Assembly (NCBI GenBank): GCA_037043235.1
Contig: JAWRVZ010000102.1
Span: 1,259,501-1,323,500 of the forward strand
Direction: 5' to 3'
Length of the DNA: 64,000 bases
DNA from: Rhodeus uyekii
Taxonomy: Eukaryota > Chordata > Actinopteri > Cypriniformes > Acheilognathidae
This document shows positions 49,298 to 61,699 of the stretch, in pieces. The position numbers were made by a program, and so were the translations under genes. The notes beneath the pieces were generated by a model that had not been told where the DNA came from, ran no database searches, and was given only the letters and a program-made list of their open reading frames with translations. Position 1 is the first letter of the stretch; every line of letters begins with the position of its first letter.

Positions 49298-50916
49298 TGT
49301 TGATCTTCTCTTTTCTTAAAGAAGTAAAAAGAAAAAGAAAATTAAATATAATACTCATTGGCAAAGATTCACTTAAATATTACGTTCACAAATATCCACA
49401 ACCATTCTTTTAAATTGGGTCTGTATATGAAATTAAGCATTGTCAATCTGTTCCTTTACATAGTTTAAAATATGTTTTGATTTATAGGCAGTACTTACTT
49501 TTCTATCTTGGAGAAAAAAGGGACTAGTAATAGAGATGAGCTGCTGTCTGCTGGCTTCCCGATCGCTGAGACCACTTTCACGTTGTTTTTGGCGCCGTCT
49601 GGCAAACGTCTGTTTTGGAGAAGCTTTTAAGGCCTGAGGTTTAACCACAGTGACGCACAAGAAGCATGAACTCTTTTCACACTTTTTTTCACACTCTTTT
49701 AGTCTCCTCCAAACATAACTGTCAGATCTGAAATGTTTATTTATGAGTCCATTTTATACATAGTTTAAGATAAAAGAGGAATCTTTTTTGTTTTTATTTT
49801 ATCATTTTTAGACATGCCTCAAAAGACATAATTACTGAGTTCTAAATTGGCTGCACTGGGTCACTTGATTTATTTATTTATTTTTTGTACAGTTTTACAG
49901 GTTTGCAGTCAAATGCAAAAAAAACAAATGGCACCCCATCCAAGATGCAACCAACTTTTTTAGTGTGAAAGACTGTGCAGAGCGAATGCCTTGTATTATG
50001 TTGACACCTTTCCATTTTCTATTATTACACATATTTTTTTGACATTTTGCCTACACTGAACTTGTTTTCAACTCGCTTGAGTAACACTGGTATTGTCATG
50101 ATTGCCATGAAATAGAGAAAGAAAACAAGGAAGCACCTGTAACTGTATCATCTTCCCTTTTGAACTGTTTTCTAAGGTTTGTTTCTCCCTCTGGTCAGTC
50201 ACATTCCGATGACAGGACAGAATTTAGATTCTTATCAGTACAAAAAAAAAACTCTAATCATTTGTTAGCTGATGAATTAGACCAATAGCATATTCAGCAA
50301 CTTCTTGACCAACAATTCATGCAATACAGATGACACATCAAAGCATATAACCCTGGCTATGCATTGATAAAGTTTAAAGTTCTATCATAACTAAACTTAA
50401 TTTGCTTTAATTTGCTTTTTGTACACGTCATCATTGCATTTCGGTTCCTTGCTCAAGTGTGAATCTTCGTGCCCCAGACATCCTGTTTATCATTAAAACT
50501 GTCTCACCAGACACTTATTTCACTTATTTTTATGTGCACTATTTTGCCATATCCTGTGTTCAAAGACAAATTTCCTCTTTATCACACGCCAACGAAACTG
50601 AAGCAGGTTCTTCTTTGGAGTAAATATAATTAAAAAATATTTTATTTCATATAACAATGCAATTTAATAAACAACCCTGATGCTTAGCATAGATATGCAA
50701 GATAGTTTGTAGGTCATGCTGTTGGATGGCTTCTGAAAACAAGTACTTTTGGGTTATCTAGGATCTGTTGCCTCAATTGCTGAATGCAATACTGATTGCA
50801 AAATTCACAAACTCATCTTATCGCTCGTTTCCAGACATGATTGACTGTGACAAGCATGTTTTGTGTTGGTATAAACTGTATTTCTGTGTGAAAATGTGAT
50901 ACCTTTAAGAGTACAA

Positions 50917-51107
50917 CAGTTTGTCACTGGTGCAGTACCCTTAAAAGGACATCTTCTTATCTTATTTAGCCTTTAAGGTTCATATTAGTACCATAAGTTA
51001 TTTATTTCTATTCTAAGGTAAAAAAAAATGCACCTTTTAGGTGTCAAAAACACAAGACATACAAACCATGCCCTCTTAAGAGTTGCACCCCAGTGATAAG
51101 CTGTTGT
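50917..51107. mobile_element. MITE of the 'gtcactggtgcagtaccc' type
   Basis: Left end CAACAGTTTGTCACTGGTGCA and right end TGCACCCCAGTGATAAGCTG form an inverted pair. The inside repeats 'ctttaaggttcatattagta', typical of a cyprinid element with many 'aaggtac' words. A partial relative lies at about 47190-47290. Confidence 0.65.
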
Positions 51108-52383
51108 ACCCCTAAAGGTACATTGCTCATTTCTTCTGAGAGTGAAGGTGTATGTCAGAAGAAGTGATAGGCGTTTATGTTCTATGTGTCTATAATTATC
51201 ACCAGTGGCCTCTATAGGTGACATTTGCGCAAGCCAACCATAAAATGTTCCTCTTTTTTTAGAGTTTCCAGTGTCCAGGTCAAACAAAACAAAACACATG
51301 CGCGCACACACATATGCACGTTTTATCTGAGCTTTAGGCCTTCCTCTAATTGGTTAAAACTTGAAAAATCGATTCTGGTCAGACTCCAAACCCTTTCAAC
51401 ATTAAACATTGCTAAATAAGAGCTAACTTTTACAGATTCCTTATCTGTAGGCTATTTCACTAAACTGTGTGAGAACTGTGATCTGATTAGTTGCAAAAAA
51501 TCTGATGCAATGCTCATCTTTCTTTAAATCTGTGCAAACTGATGTGAACAACTTAGGTGGTGTCCCTTTGATATACGTCAGTTTGCATGACAAACCTGCA
51601 TAACCTAGCAACGGTTGTGGCACTGTGAGATGAGGACAAACATGCCATTTAGTACCTTGTACTACTGAGAACATTCTGCGGTGAACATTTGCACGACATG
51701 CTAAGACCACAAGGCTATATAGAGGAACAAAGGACAGATAATGGCTCTCATACACCCCCTTATAACTGAATGAGTTATATGACTGTATACAGCGTTTATT
51801 ATATATTTATTCACTTTGCAATAAATATTTAATATATATTTATTGTTTAATAATATATATTATAAACCAAAAAAAATCATTTAAATATTATAATGTGAAG
51901 AAGGATTGCAGGTTGTTAGATGGATGCAAATCTATAGCTGCCACATTTGTTTGGTTTTAGTCACCCACTCTTTTTGTTTTCCAAACTCTGCTCTAAAATA
52001 GGTTTTGAATTGAGGTGTACATCTATTTGGCTTTGTTTGTTTGAGTGCCTACATTTCCATTATACCCTTCTAAGTCATGTGATGTTTTGAATAGTGTCAT
52101 GAGCCCTGTGGTATCACAGTGGTAAAGTGAAAAATTAAAATAGAAAACAATGTGTGAAAAACAAGTGACATGATAGGAGCGTGATTACACAAAGCGTTAC
52201 TTCCTCAATTTTCTTGACAGAGTAACATCAGATTCTCAAACAACAATCATCTGAGAGAAAGCATAAAAGACTTTCTTTTATGGTTGTTGAGAGTATAGAT
52301 GATTTCAAAGCTTTTAATAGGCACGAAAATGTATAGATCTTATTGTGAACAATTAATTAATGCATGGTTTTTTGTGTGTGTGT

Positions 52384-52410
52384 GGGGGTGGGGGGTGGGG
52401 GTGGGGAGGG
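52384..52410 (+). other. G-rich tract with G-quadruplex potential
   Basis: Five G runs of 3-6 bases, each separated by one base (GGGGG T GGGGGG T GGGGG T GGGG A GGG). This satisfies the usual quadruplex rule with one-base loops. It is about 3 kb upstream of ccr9, in intergenic DNA. Confidence 0.7.
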
Positions 52411-53340
52411 ATGTTGTTTGAAGTCATACTGTTTAATCAAAAGGTCATAACTTAACCTTCCAGTGAAAATGGTGATACCAGTACTGTTTTAATAAGGAAT
52501 TTACTGTGTTTTAGGGTTAAAGGAAATGTATTATGTAATCCATATACTGTTGGGTGGTAACTCACTGTAGCCAAAATGAGCATGAATACATGAAAATGTA
52601 GATTATTAATTTATTATTATTATTCGATACGACAGCAATAACTACTTCTAGGCTAACTTAATGTAAATAACAAGTTCTCAAGCAATTATGGAAAACAAGT
52701 AAACAGTCATTAATAAAATAAGAACAAAGAAACAAATGACAAGTAACAGGACAAATAAATACAATAGAACAAAGATTAAATTAAATGATAAGAGTTTTTG
52801 TTTAGGTAGGTAAAAGGTAGGTTTAGGTAGTAAAAAATAATACAGAAATTGAAAAAAATTATGCTATGAAAAATAAAACTCTGCATAACCTGTATAATCA
52901 CTGTATGAATTAAATATAGACTGATATTTATTAAAGCTACAAAAGTTATTCAGTCAAGAGCAGTTAGTGATTTTCTTTTGTGTTTTGATTAACTTTAAAA
53001 TTTATCTTCACTCAAAGTGTGTGTATGTGAATACGTAGATTTTAACAATTTTGTGTGTATTTAACCATTTAGGCGTGCACAGAAAACTACCTGTCAATGT
53101 GTGAATACGAATTCATTTCTGCGGCATATTGCACTTTTAATAACTCTTTTTAATATTAAGCACATCCCTGCCTTTATTCCTCATTATTCAAATCAATTCA
53201 CTTTTTCAATTCAATCAATTCAATTTTTATATAGTATTTATTTGACTGTAAATTAAGGTACTTTTGTTGTATTTAGTACAGCTACATTTACTTGTCCAAG
53301 TTCGATACTGCCACCCTAATTGAGAAATTCTTTCGTTTAC

Positions 53341-53640
53341 AATTAAGCATTTGGCAGACGCTTTTATCCAAAGCAACTTACATTGCGTTCAAGATACACA
53401 TTGACATTCTAATCAGTTCTTTCTTTCCCTGGGAATCAAACCCATGACCTTTGGCATTGCAAGCGACACACTCTACTGTTTGAGCTTTCTACTGAGCTTG
53501 TACGACTTGTATATATAATGTTCGAAACTTTGTATTGTAAGCACTCTTTTGTATCTTTTTGTATTATGTACGCTTTCTGTACTCCTCAAATTGTAATTCG
53601 CTTTGGATAAAAGCGTCTGATAAATATAAATGTAAATGTA
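53341..53640. repeat. SINE-like repeat with inverted tails
   Basis: Left side reads 'ttggcagacgcttttatcca' followed by a degenerate tRNA-like stretch ('gggaatcaaacccatgacc') in minus orientation. The right side ends 'gctttggataaaagcgtctg' in plus orientation. The two tails therefore face outward and form an imperfect palindrome. It is the same family as 462-615. Confidence 0.6.
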
Positions 53641-53829
53641 CTAAAAGCTGTTTGTCAATCTGGCATTCACTTTGAGAGAGTAACTGCAAATAAATAAACG
53701 TAAACAAAGGTATAATAAACGTATTATAAACATTTTCATGAGAAATTTTTGCCAGTAACCTGATAATGCTGCTGAATGCCTTTGAATGACAAGACAAATG
53801 AAACAGATAGATTTCATCATAAATGCAGC

Positions 53830-53835
53830 TTTATT
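53830..53835 (-). terminator. Polyadenylation signal of the filament gene
   Basis: AATAAA on the minus strand within TTCAATAAAGCTGC, about 85 bases past the stop at 53919; it gives a compact 3' UTR. Confidence 0.7.
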
Positions 53836-53918
53836 GAAGAAACAGCGAATGGGACTCCACACTTTGGGCCAGGGGTCTGCATTCATCAAGGCTGCATTGA
53901 CTGGATGCCTCACGGAAT

Positions 53919-56900
53919 TCAAGAGGATTCAGTATCGTCTGCATCAGAGATGACTGATGTCTCTGTGTACGGAAGATGAGGGAAGTCACATGCTGGCCTT
54001 GTTCATGACTTGTAAATGCATTAAAATCACATGACGAATGCAAGGGCAGCGCACACATAAAAAAGTTCACTTCAAATCAAAAAGTGGAAATGATTCCCCA
54101 CATACCTGTAATAATTTCTTTGACCTTTATTTGACCAGCTGTTGGTAGAGAAAAAGGACAATGGAATAAAGAAACACACAGTAAAAATAAAAGAAAAGTA
54201 ATGAGCACTATTTGTCAACATTCATTAACCTGAAGCAGTTTCTGACCTACACTGCCTTTGCATGTTAAGAGTAAAACTTGCCTGTCAGGATGTATCTAGC
54301 TTGTCTGTCCTTTGGGGCAGTGTTATGGGGGGAGTCCTGGGGGGTGCTGGTCTGGGGCAAGGATCTCCCTACAGGATGGAAAATGGAATGCCCCTAGACT
54401 TTTCTTTTCAATAAAAAAGCCTATCATCAAACCTGTTTGCATTGTGTTATATATTATGGACGAATGCTCTGTTTTGCTGAACTAGTAAAAAGCAGAAGTC
54501 AACAACATGTGTCACTTCATCATGTGTATGAAAAGAGAAAACAGAATGATCCTCCTTTCTGCTTTGTGATGTCAAAGATGATGTGGGTAGTAGCTGTAGA
54601 GTGTGTTTAAATGGATAGTTCACGAAAAAAGAAATGTATTCACCCTCATGGTTTCACTAAATCATGAGAGTTTCCCATGGAAAACAGAAGTGAGTTTTTG
54701 AAGCTTATCTTGACCACATTATTCATTATTAACAATAATGAAAGTGAATGAGGACTGGGGCTGTCAAGTTACAAAATGGCAATAAAAAACCATAAAAATC
54801 ATAAACTGTCTCCATATGACTTATGACATATGATAAATCTTTTTATAATCCTTTTACATGCGTTGGACCCAGATTCACTCGAACAGATCCGGTTCTCACT
54901 AAAGCAACTATGCTGATAACAGCTCATTAAAGATCATCAGTGAATACATCTTTCCTCCGTTCGTCACACCTTTTAAAACCTGAACTCAAAATGTTAGTTT
55001 TCTATTACACAGAAGAAAGAACGTCATAGGGGTTTGGAATGGCATGAGGATGTGTAAATGATGACGGAGTTTTGAAACTTATCTCTCTCTGCCATCTTCA
55101 TTACCAAATTCAAACTCATACATGTACTAAGATTCTGTTGGTTTGAGCAGTCATGCAATGTGTATAGTCATAAATAAAACAGTTTAGTTAACAGTAACCA
55201 AGAAAACGCTCAATAAGATTCAACCGTCTGACCACAGATGCTTTCCAAGGTAGTCAGGAAACTCCCTGATGACTGTCCCTAATGCTTCTGATTTTGTTTG
55301 CTGTTTTACATTGTTGCTGTGGGTCCTTGAGATTTGTCAAACTTGCATCAGCTTTTGGTTTCCATTTAATCCAATATATTGAAACTACAAAAGCAGCTCT
55401 CACCTGAAAAAGTGTAGGACGACTCGGTGAACTCAGGCATCCTGAAAGTTAAACAGTAGGAATGACAGATGTAAGAAAATGCAGCTTATCTAAATGCAGT
55501 CCCTGTATATTTATCCCCCAAAACTGTTGACCTGACATTTCTAGCAGTTTTCAAAAACTTGACCTAAAACAGGCACTTTTCTGTGCGCATCTGTAAATTT
55601 AAACCGAAGACTCTGTCTTATCACAGAGGCAACTCCCCATATGATTATGATATATTTACTTGAAGTCATCTCCTTCAAGTAGCTTTCTGTAGGTGGAGAT
55701 CTCAACATCCAGGGCGAGTTTGATGTCCAACAGCTCTTGGTAGGCCAGGATCTGTTTGTGAAGGTCTGCTTTAGCCATCTCTATGGCTGATGTGAGGCTA
55801 CGAATTTGTGCCTGATACTCTGCAACACCCACACTAGACTGGGCCTGGGCTTCTGCTAAACTCTGCTCCAGAGTCATGTTCTGAAAAGACAAACAACAAT
55901 TTCCTGTAAAAACACATAATTTTTTGTTTTGGCTTTTCCAAACAAATGTTCTTCTTTATAGATGGCTGTCGTGGTATGTTCTGTTTCAAATATGGCTACT
56001 CACAAGAAGATAAAGATAATAATATTAGCACCCACACCAAAGGATGATAACAGTTTGTCTTTAATATTTGCCCACTGTCGTTTCGTTGTCTATCGCTCAA
56101 GCTCTTTAATGCAGGATAGATTCTGATTGGCTGTCAGTGGTTTTTATTGTAGAGCTCTGAAAGTGATAATCATATCGTCATGATCCAATGATATCGTTCC
56201 TCTATATGATTATTGATATAGTTATGTGTGAACTCAAATATTGTGGAATTAGAACCATTATTAAAACTTTATAGTTTTATTTTTGTTTTAGTTTGCTATC
56301 ATTGTCCTTAAATGTTTTTTTGTTTTGTTTTTTTGTTTAGAATGTTTTCGTTATCTTTTCATAGAAATTATTGTAATTGTAATAATTACAATTATAATAA
56401 TTGTAATAGTTGTAATAATTGTACAACTTTACTGTACACGGCAACACCGTAAGAAGAAAAATGATGATCAATAAGTTATGGACAACATAAGTTTTTACAT
56501 TGCTTTAACTCATCAAAACATGCCAGGCAATTTTCTACCTTTTTATATGTTATAAGTTCATTGTTATACAAAAACTAATCAGTTTATGGTCATTTAAGTT
56601 GAAATGATTTAAAAATCCAAGTTGATTGTACTTAAAAATGTAAGGAAGCATTTTTTTTATAGTGAAGTGCTCAGAAACACCTAATACTTCAGCACTATGA
56701 TATCTAATTTACTGTAAATGATGTCAGAAACTCTTGAAGCTGAGTTGTATGGGAAACTGGTTCTTTTGCAGCTGTGCAACTTTACTTGTGGCACTGGGGT
56801 TTTTGCTGCCAATTCAAAACGGGTGAGATCAATAAACCACTTCCTATGTCATCTGCTTCCTGTCTCAGATAGCTGTGATTTATTCATAAGATGTTTATTA

Positions 56901-59091
56901 TATTCTGAGAACTTGCACTGAAGCATTTCACACTGCTGACGATCATTGTTTTTCAAGAGACCTGCTACTGCTGAGCACCTTTACCACCTGAACAGCCCCA
57001 AAAATACCATCCTCATGCATATTTATTAAATTGTACTTCAGTTCATCACTTCCAAAAGTGTCTTGCTTTGCCCAAAATCACACATCCTTTGTTTTTGTAT
57101 CGAAATGTGCATTATTTAAAAAGTTTAGCACTTACTGCAGCCACAAGCCCTTGCAGCTCTAAATTCAGGGTCTGCAGCTCTTTCCTGGCTGCTGTGATCT
57201 CAACCTTCGCGGATGACACAGCTTCTGTGTTTTTGGCATTGGTTGTCTGCATCTCATCCATCTAGATTCATAGATAGTATAAGTTGGAATTGGACTATTA
57301 GTTGTAATGCCATAATCAAAATATTTAGACAATGTGAGCATTTCTTGTGTGCAGACCTTGAGTTTGTAATAAGCCTCGGCCTCCTCTCTGTGTTGATGCA
57401 CAGATTTCTCATATTCCATTCGCATCTTGTTGAGTGCAACAGAAATGTCAAAGGACTTCCCAGTGTCTACTTCAATCATTGAGACTGAAGTGTCCATTGT
57501 TGTAGTGCCCAGTTTGGATTGCAAAGATGACAATTCCTGAAGTGATAGACATAACACAGAGAGAGAAATGAATAAAAAGAAAATGAATACTTGTTTTTTG
57601 CTAAGTCTTCTACATTGTTACAAAAATCTATTATTTTAACTTTATATTCATAAAAAAATCCTGAAAAATATCTAGCATGGTTTCCACAAAAAATATGAAG
57701 CAGTACAACTGTTTTTAACAGTGATAATAGTAAGAAATGTTTCTTGAGCAACAAATCAGAATATTAGGATTAATCATAGGAATAAATTGCATTTTAAAAT
57801 ATATTTAACTCCAAAAAGAACAAAAATCACAAAATTAATGTTTTACTGTATTTTTAATGATCGTAAGGCAATCTTTTATTTTTTTTTATTTACTATTTTT
57901 GTTCATATGTGAAAACTATCAAGTAATATAGCAAATATATTTGCTTTTTTTTTTAATTAAGTTCACATTATCTTTATGACTCCTTGCATGTGTGCATTTC
58001 AGATTTTAATTGACGGAAGTGTACCTCTTCTTGTGTTTTGCTGACAAAGTCCAGTTCATTTTTCAGGCTGGAGAATTTGGCATCCAAATCAATTCTTAAA
58101 TCAGAGGCCAATTCAATGTCCTGAAAAGAGATACGAGCAAACAGTATGTGGTTTACATGTGTCTATGAACAACAAATTAAATAACAGATCAATTTCAATA
58201 TACATTCTGTGACTGAATGTCATCCTCCTCACCTTTTTCATGGCAGCAATATCAGACTCAAGCTGAAACTTCACTCCTTGTTCAAAGTCAAACCTTAGTG
58301 AAAATCCAAAAAAAGAACAAAGTTATTTATTGACAATATGCTGTATATTTCAATTAACATTAAGAATTTAAAGAAAAAGAAAAAAAACTGTCACTGAAAA
58401 AAGGAAACACTCACTTAGCCTTTAGTTCATGGGCAGTTCCACGGACATTGTCCAGCTCAACCTCCAGTCTGACAGTGTCGATGGTGAGAGTTTCCAAAGT
58501 GTTGCGATATTCACTCAGCTGTGCCTCATATTCCACCGTGGCAGTCACAGATGACTCTTGGGACACATCCGTCCCCCCAGTCAGCTGGGACAGCTTGGCC
58601 TCCAGAGCTGCGTTCTCCTGCTGTAGCGCCCGTACTTTGGCCATGTATGTGGAAAAGCGGTCATTCAGCCCGGAGAGTGTGTGCTTCTCAGCTGCTCTGG
58701 AAAGTATTGGGGCGATGGCAGAGCCTGATGCTGTACCTGAGGCAAACGCGGCGCTTGCACCGAGTCCTCCTGCAGCGATGGCCCGCCCCATAGCGAATGC
58801 AGGACTGGCAACCATTGCACCACCACCACCACCTCCTAGTGCCAATCCTGCACCAGCTCCAGCACCTCCACCAAGCCCAAGGCCAAGACCTCCACCAGAT
58901 CCAAACCCAAGTCCTCCTCCCAGGCCAAGACCTCCACCAGCTCCAAAGCCCAGTCCTCCTCCCAGACCAAGAGCCCCACCCAAGCCAGCACCACCCCCTA
59001 GTCCCAGACCCAGTCTTGCTCCACTACTTGCACCAAGACCTCCGTATCCCCCAGACATCCTGGAGGAGGAATAAGACATAGACAAAGCCAT
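53919..59091 (-). CDS. Keratin-like intermediate filament protein (possible thread-keratin type)
   Basis: Ten coding exons: 59091-58415, 58293-58233, 58120-58025, 57536-57357, 57261-57136, 55880-55660, 55441-55404, 54368-54282, 54138-54106, 53962-53919; frame kept, 520 aa. Exon lengths 61, 96, 126 and 221 are those of classic keratin/vimentin rods. Head 1-132 is Gly/Leu/Ala-rich with two copies of LGLGGGLGFG(A/S)GGG at 41-68. Coil 1A starts LNDRFSTYMAKVRALQQEN; the rod ends ALDVEISTYRKLLEGDD near 452. The tail (453-520) ends KVKEIITETSVISDADDT. Rod words mix type I-like (TMDTSVSMIEVD, EAEAYYKLK) and type II/III-like features, so a teleost thread-keratin relative is possible; type is not fixed. 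It forms cytoplasmic 10-nm filaments, probably in epithelium. Intron 8 uses a GC donor (ACAG|GCAAGT). Confidence 0.88.
54609..55074. mobile_element. MITE copy in filament intron 7
   Basis: Starts 'ttaaatggatagttcacgaa' and near the right end carries, inverted, 'catcctcatgccattccaaa', both typical of the 'gggatagttcaccc' MITE type also seen at 3495 and 24478. The right terminus is degraded. Confidence 0.55.
57650..57875. mobile_element. MITE fragment (family A) in filament intron 3
   Basis: Carries 'catggtttccacaaaaaata', 'aagaaatgtttcttgagcaa', 'attgcattttaaaatatatt' and 'ttttactgtatttttaatga', shared with the copies at 22045-22262 and 32172-32433. Confidence 0.65.
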
Positions 59092-59171
59092 GGTGAAAAG
59101 CTATGGATGAGTGCTGAAGGATCAGAGTCTGAGCCAAGCAGAAAGAGTAGGGTGCAGACTAATGCTTGCTG

Positions 59172-59179
59172 TTTAAATA
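59172..59179 (-). promoter_or_regulatory. TATA-like box of the filament gene
   Basis: On the minus strand GTATTTAAAC lies about 80 bases before the ATG at 59091, placing a transcription start near 59145. A strong TATA box fits a highly expressed epithelial filament gene. Confidence 0.5.
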
Positions 59180-59573
59180 CACCCAAAGGAGGGAGGGCAG
59201 TGCAAAAATAATAAGCTGTAACTTGTCCAAGTGGCAAGGTATGGCGTCGGTTGTCTGTTAAACCTTAAAATGTTCTCACCTGCAGGCACATTTTTCTTCT
59301 ATGACAGGCCTTTAATCTAAATCTTGTATATGCAGTGAAAGCTAAAAGGTGAATATCACCCTTAAAATTCACCAACAGAATTTTGAAATGGCCTTATTCT
59401 CTTTTGGATGACTGAGGACCTATCTGCACAACTATCATCCCTGAACTAAAATGCAAAAACAATTACTGTTTCCAGACAGGTTTCCCAAATACCCATCTGT
59501 TGGCGTTGCCAATCACCTAAGAATGTGACTAATCACAAGGAAATTACCTCATAAATACTGAGTTTATGATATT

Positions 59574-59634
<61 letters not shown>

Positions 59635-60128
59635 ACAATTCACAAAAATATGCCAGTGTTCTTTTTCTTACCTAAAACTAAAACTAATTTAAAAAACGGT
59701 TTTGTTATGTAATTGAAATAAGAATTAAAGGAAAGCTTTTAACAAATTCAATGAGAATTTGAAATGCTACCTGAGGTTGAAGTACTAAAATTACTAAAAC
59801 TGATATATAAATGACAAAAATACTTTAAAAAAATTACTAAAACTTTAAAATGAAAATTGAAAATATACAAAAAAATAATAATACTATAATAATACATAAT
59901 CCCAAAAACTCATTACCAAAAACATCATTTAATTTTAATTCAATTAAAAATATAAAATATATATACAATTAAATATCATATGTTTAAGAGCACTCCAAAA
60001 AATCTAACACTAGTAAAACATCTACTTCACTATAAGAAAAAATATTAATTAAATTAATATTTATATCAATATATAGTAATATTGAAATTAATATCTATAT
60101 ATATCTATATATATTTATATATATCACT

Positions 60129-60182
<54 letters not shown>

Positions 60183-61390
60183 TTGCATATTCAATTAAAT
60201 TTAAACAGATTATGTTGCTACTTTCGACTCAATTGTTAACAAATCAAACTCACACAGAAGCATGAACCTTGCTGCTAGAATATGCATGAGAAAGAAAAAC
60301 AACATGTGTTCTAAAACTAACTCAATATATCAAGTATGTTTGATCCACTGACTGGATAGTCCAAAGATAAAAAATAAAAGTATTTGTCCATCATACAGTA
60401 TGCAGTTTTCTGTTAATTTTGTCTGCTCCGGCCTTTATGTAGTTATTATCACAGATCTCTTGCATAAGGTCAGTGCTTGGTATCATTGACATTAATAAAA
60501 GGAGGAATCTGTTTTGTCTTGAGAGTCTATGCTCAAGGGCAGACTCTACTGATAGGTTTGTGCCTGTTCTGATGTGCCTGTTTGTGCCTGTTCTGATGGC
60601 AGGTGAAGCATACCTTCACTCATTTAGCAAATTCAAGGCAATTTGAATCATCAGCTGGCACATCTGTGATTTACTTTATATAGACATTTAAATGTGATCT
60701 AGTAGAACCTTTACTAGTATCATATGAAGAGAAATACTATTGTAAAGACAACTAAATTGTTGAAAAATGACCTAGTATAAGAATGACCTCAACAATAAAT
60801 GATATGGAAAGACAAGGGGAAATCACAAACTGTTGTTTTGATATCAGAAGAGGAATTATCTTTGGTTCCGTGGAAAACAATGTGACTATGTTTCGTTTCG
60901 TTGAATTTCAGAACAGTATGACGTGAACTTTGCTCGTCTCCCAGGGTTATTTAAAATAAGAAGAGGTTTTATTCCATTACTGATTGTTCTGATAGTTGGG
61001 GTTTATTGCAAGAGACAAATTCATAGGTTAGGTTAATCCTTCTTGATTTACCTGTATTTATTTATAATGCAGAAATAACCAGTAAAACTCTTGTTAAGAA
61101 CTTAACTGGAAGTCAAAAAAGCACATACAAATTAGTTTTTTGTCTTATTGGTTTAAAATGCCCCTTTAAGCAAGAGATTCCCATGAGCGTTTTTGCTCTG
61201 AGAAACAATTGTGAAACCAAAGTTTAGGTTTACATACTAAAATGTCTGTTTTGTTTCAGTTGCATACAGTAGGTCCTGAAAACCCCTGGATTTACACAAA
61301 TGTCTTAAAAACAAGACGACAAGATAAATACAGTGCTGTCTTGGGCAAGATTGTTGTGTGTATTCTGTGTAAGCTATCCCATGCCTCTAA
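59180..61390. other. AT-rich intergenic DNA with two TA microsatellites
   Basis: TA repeats at 59576-59631 and 60133-60178; the latter is flanked on both sides by 'atatatcacttgcatat'. No gene is seen. Confidence 0.5.
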
Positions 61391-61394
61391 AGCA

Positions 61395-61684
61395 GTGTTT
61401 TTCAACCACTGAGATCGTCAGGTGTGCCGTGGAAAATTATTCAATTTCACCTGATTGGTCTAAAAAACATTTTTTGAAAACTAATTAATCTTAAAAGACT
61501 TTCTTCTTTGTGTTTATTTGATCCCCACTCAAGACACTTTGATAAGAATGATTGTATATTGTCAATATAGGTTTCAGAGTTTCATTTTTTTAAATTTTCG
61601 GTTGTTGGTGTGTCATGTGATTTTTTTTTCTTCAATTAATAAATTTACCTTGGCTCAAAAAAGGTTGAAAAACACTGCTCTAAA
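61395..61684. mobile_element. hAT-type MITE with a clear 8-bp target duplication
   Basis: Ends CAGTGTTTTTCAACC and GGTTGAAAAACACTG are perfect inverted repeats. The flanking octamers are CTCTAAAG and CTCTAAAA, seven of eight identical, as expected for a hAT insertion. The inside has 'aggtgtgccgtggaaaatta' at one end and 'ggtgtgtcatgtgatttttt' at the other. About 290 bp, no coding content. Confidence 0.85.
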
Positions 61685-61699
61685 AAAGATATACGCTTA

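Larger units (their letters stand above)
49500..53340. other. ccr9 upstream region and AT-rich intergenic DNA; no gene seen
   Basis: Contains the likely ccr9 promoter (49500-49750), a MITE at 50917-51107 and a G-rich tract at 52384-52410. Open frames (for example 51441-51755 minus) have no recognised domain. Confidence 0.35.

Noticed and set aside
58448..59074. Long proline-rich open frame on the plus strand (208 codons)
   Set aside because: It is the antisense of the glycine-rich filament head; Gly codons read backwards give Pro. No start context or splice logic supports it.
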